A stretch of 64,000 nucleotides of DNA from NCBI RefSeq assembly GCF_014635705.1, contig NZ_BMDI01000003.1, forward strand, positions 248,001 to 312,000. Direction: 5' to 3'. A program made the position numbers and the translations under genes. Source of the stretch: Oxalicibacterium faecigallinarum (GTDB lineage: Bacteria; Pseudomonadota; Gammaproteobacteria; Burkholderiales; Burkholderiaceae_D). Positions 63,001 to 64,000 of this stretch are shown in pieces (within the stretch, counting starts at the first letter, position 1; each line of letters begins with the position of its first letter). The notes under the pieces are model-generated. The model searched no databases and was not told where the DNA came from. It saw only the letters and a list, made by a program, of their open reading frames with translations.

Positions 63001-63728
63001 ATGCACAAGTCGCTCCGGGTGCGCGCTTCGGTGTAGCGTATGGCTACGCCAAGACCTCGGTCAACGGCAATACCGACCTCAGCGGTTCTGCTCAGCGCGC
63101 CAACATCGGTTCGCATGTCATCGCTGCCTACGGCAGTAAAGACCTCGGAGACAATCGCACCTTCTCGTTCCAGGGTGATATCGGTGTGAATGACAACAAG
63201 TCCACACGCCAGATCGATTTCATGAACCGCACGGCACGTGCCGATTACCGCACTTATAGCGCACACATTGGTGCGGCCATCGCACAATCATTTGCGCTGA
63301 GCGAGAAGACTACGCTGACTCCGGCATTGCGTGCCGACTACACGTGGCTCAAATCACAAAGCTATAACGAGACGGGGGCGGATGCACTGAATCTGAATGT
63401 GGGCTCGAATAAAACCGATACGTTTGTAATTGGTGCGGATGCTTACTTGCAGCATCGCTTCTCGAATGTCTCTCGCATCGATGCCAACCTGGGACTTGGT
63501 TACGACGTCATCAATGAGCAAGGCAACATCGTCGCAGCCTATGCCGGTGCGCCGGGACAATCGTTCGTCACAACCGGTATTGATCATTCGCCATGGCTGG
63601 TACGTGGCGGCATCGGCTACAGCATGCAGGCCATGAACGGTACCGAAATCAGCTTCCGTTACGATGCAGAAGGTCGTTCGGATTATCTTAATCACACGGC
63701 TTCGGTTCGCGCGAAGTGGGCATTTTAA
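60003..63728 (+). CDS. Type Va autotransporter with extended signal peptide and tandem passenger repeats
   Basis: This 1241-residue protein has an extended signal peptide (ESPR: MNRSFKSIFNRRTGVWQVAS, then a hydrophobic core and cleavage near AMAQ, residue 53). The passenger contains about nine degenerate repeats of about 50 residues, each YVG..G.GTLNIENGG.V followed by a GTVTVTG.GS.WEN pattern, the T5SS/PEP-CTERM-associated repeat type, expected to form a beta-helix. A PATR-like segment follows (GGLTKMGSATLSIAGGNTYG). The last 280 residues form the beta-barrel, starting about NAWGKVFGSRAEQDSRSGAA and ending in KWAF with terminal Phe. ATG 60003 has AGGGAGGAC upstream; the open frame from 59793 is rejected. 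No protease triad is visible, so adhesion or surface coating is more likely. Confidence 0.93.
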   Translation: MNRSFKSIFNRRTGVWQVASENTRHAGKTGNSVRKSVALLVLGMSVGASAMAQIFTIDGGQTVSVPSVGQPSPWHGGDILYVGYSGAGTLNIENGGQVTSGSAFLGNQSGSQGTVTVTGPQAVWESSGVISVGDAGTGTLTIENGGRVESGAGFIGYSSTASSGTVVVTGAGSTWNASTLRLGIYGASILTIEDGGTVSAADTILARYEDSVSTLYLNGNSTDGRGVLQTGQLIKALGTANVTIDGGVLRATADQANYFYNFDNGSITLAGDGLFFDTNGRDVGINVATFTTSTPDTGILTKQGAGTLTLNGNSAGVLQDIVVQEDTLVINGEISNTFTQIDYTGGDTDKTATLIVSGPAAKLDTHALVAGDAGTGSLIIENQAHVIAVSYTTAGDDVGSEGHITVTGGGTILDTGFLYSGYRGKGTIEIKNGAHVLNRNWAFIGYEDTGAITVTGHGSRLENGAGIYVGDYADGTLTIADGGVVTNAVWGYVGHAANATAVATVTGANSLWENGLELYIGFDDTATGTLNIEDGGKVKNTTGYVGYAEDATGTVNVNGINSAWENAGPLYVGLYGSGTLNVSQGGSVSNTYGYVGATIGGVSSATVTGAGSNWTNSLRLYVGDSGIGTLNIEDGGKVSAENVHMAASLSANGTLNLNGTAGARGILATGYFEKGSGTATFNWDGGIVQATSVSAFGDFFHRFSAGDVTIGSNGAFFDTQGFNTAIQTTGVLSGMGGLTKMGSATLSIAGGNTYGGNTTVSAGVLRFDTYDQIAGQTLGIGAVNPSSYGQLDVTGVATFNEGASIDVDVASPLTPALAVGDVLTGVITAGTLHANGFTVTDNSALFNFLAVQNDQSVDLRIVASSATGIREAVIEQGQWFALGAADVLDINLYNGATGDMGTVIAALGLLSNNRDIARAAAQTLPVISGNAAIEGTLSTFQKLVQNRNGGNSGTTGLASGDALLNKNAWGKVFGSRAEQDSRSGAAGFKADTWGLALGADAQVAPGARFGVAYGYAKTSVNGNTDLSGSAQRANIGSHVIAAYGSKDLGDNRTFSFQGDIGVNDNKSTRQIDFMNRTARADYRTYSAHIGAAIAQSFALSEKTTLTPALRADYTWLKSQSYNETGADALNLNVGSNKTDTFVIGADAYLQHRFSNVSRIDANLGLGYDVINEQGNIVAAYAGAPGQSFVTTGIDHSPWLVRGGIGYSMQAMNGTEISFRYDAEGRSDYLNHTASVRAKWAF

Positions 63729-63750
63729 TCCACCACCAAGCCCAGATAAA

Positions 63751-63775
63751 AAGGCGACCTGAGGGTCGCTTTTTT
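63751..63775. terminator. Bidirectional Rho-independent terminator after the autotransporter
   Basis: GCGACC-TGAG-GGTCGC (63754-63769) is flanked by T6 on the plus strand and by A5 before it, so it can also stop minus-strand transcripts. Confidence 0.88.
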
Positions 63776-63899
63776 ACTTGTGAATGTTCGCTTGCGGTCG
63801 ATGGAAGACGTTTTCTATTTCGACATCAATCATCTGGACTGACGTGTTGCGAAAGCCGTGATGATAGGCCGACGGAATTCCCATCTGGATTTTTTGCAT
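63774..63899 (-). CDS. Possible 41-residue protein of unknown function (weak)
   Basis: On the minus strand ATG 63899 to TAA 63774 encodes 41 residues, starting MQKIQMGIPSAYHHGFRNTS and ending PQANIHK. No Shine-Dalgarno sequence is visible and no family is recognised. The only support is that it runs into the bidirectional terminator at 63751-63775. It may be a chance frame or the end of a decayed gene. Bases 63900-64000 show no other feature. Confidence 0.25.
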   Translation of the reverse strand: MQKIQMGIPSAYHHGFRNTSVQMIDVEIENVFHRPQANIHK

Positions 63900-64000
63900 T
63901 AGAAAAGATGTCACCGCTTAGGTGATGCGTCTTGCCAAGAAAAGCAATCCGCCTCGATTGATGACCGTGGAGCGCTACCAACTATATCGGGCAAGCCTCA

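Overview
This 64 kb window looks like the chromosome of a betaproteobacterium, most likely Burkholderiales and probably Oxalobacteraceae (Herminiimonas/Janthinobacterium-like). The evidence is the gene neighbourhoods (lptD-surA-pdxA-ksgA with divergent amgK-murU; miaB-phoH-ybeY-corC-lnt; glyQ-glyS-gmhB-plsC; tctC-tctB-tctA of the Bug type) and the protein sequences themselves. The genus is inferred from family resemblance only, with no database search.

Layout. 1-3.5 kb: a CoA-transferase tail, a periplasmic amino-acid-type binding protein, a DadA-like amino acid dehydrogenase and a small unknown protein. 3.5-10 kb: a heavy-metal RND efflux operon on the minus strand (CzcI-like periplasmic protein, outer-membrane channel, adaptor lipoprotein, RND pump) ending in a PII-like protein. 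10-20 kb: ubiH and pepP, the murU/amgK cell-wall recycling pair, then divergent lptD-surA-pdxA-ksgA. 20-32 kb: gloA, then a long minus-strand run covering a YgjP-type peptidase, plsC, gmhB, glyS, glyQ, lnt, corC, an unlisted 42-residue membrane protein, ybeY, phoH, miaB and a small periplasmic protein. 32-39 kb: dps, a tRNA-Met gene with a near-consensus promoter, miaA, mutL, a DedA protein, a Tat-exported amidase, tsaE and an AEC-type transporter. 40-47.5 kb: a FixJ-type two-component system next to a TRAP binding protein, then a complete tripartite tricarboxylate transporter operon. 47.5-49.3 kb: a candidate structured noncoding RNA, ogt and xerD. 49.4-51.7 kb: katG.

From 51.8 kb the window becomes accessory: a FecR anti-sigma remnant; a small XRE repressor with palindromes inside two divergent promoters; a three-gene operon of unknown small membrane and lipoprotein products; a Schlafen-type AlbA_2/ATPase protein; an arsR-arsC-ACR3-arsH arsenic operon bracketed by two copies of a 28-bp imperfect palindrome; and a GAF-LytTR regulator divergent from a 1241-residue autotransporter, with a 20-bp-period direct repeat between them that looks like a LytTR site.

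How the parts work together. Core genes cover envelope assembly (lptD, surA, lnt, plsC, gmhB, amiC, amgK/murU), tRNA and rRNA maturation (miaA, miaB, ksgA, ybeY, glyQS, tsaE) and ubiquinone synthesis. Stress genes (dps, katG, czc-type efflux, ars) suggest a metal-exposed or oligotrophic life. The least understood parts are the 52.0-55.7 kb block, the 47.63-47.80 kb RNA candidate, the LytTR/autotransporter pair and the 42-residue protein in the ybeY operon.
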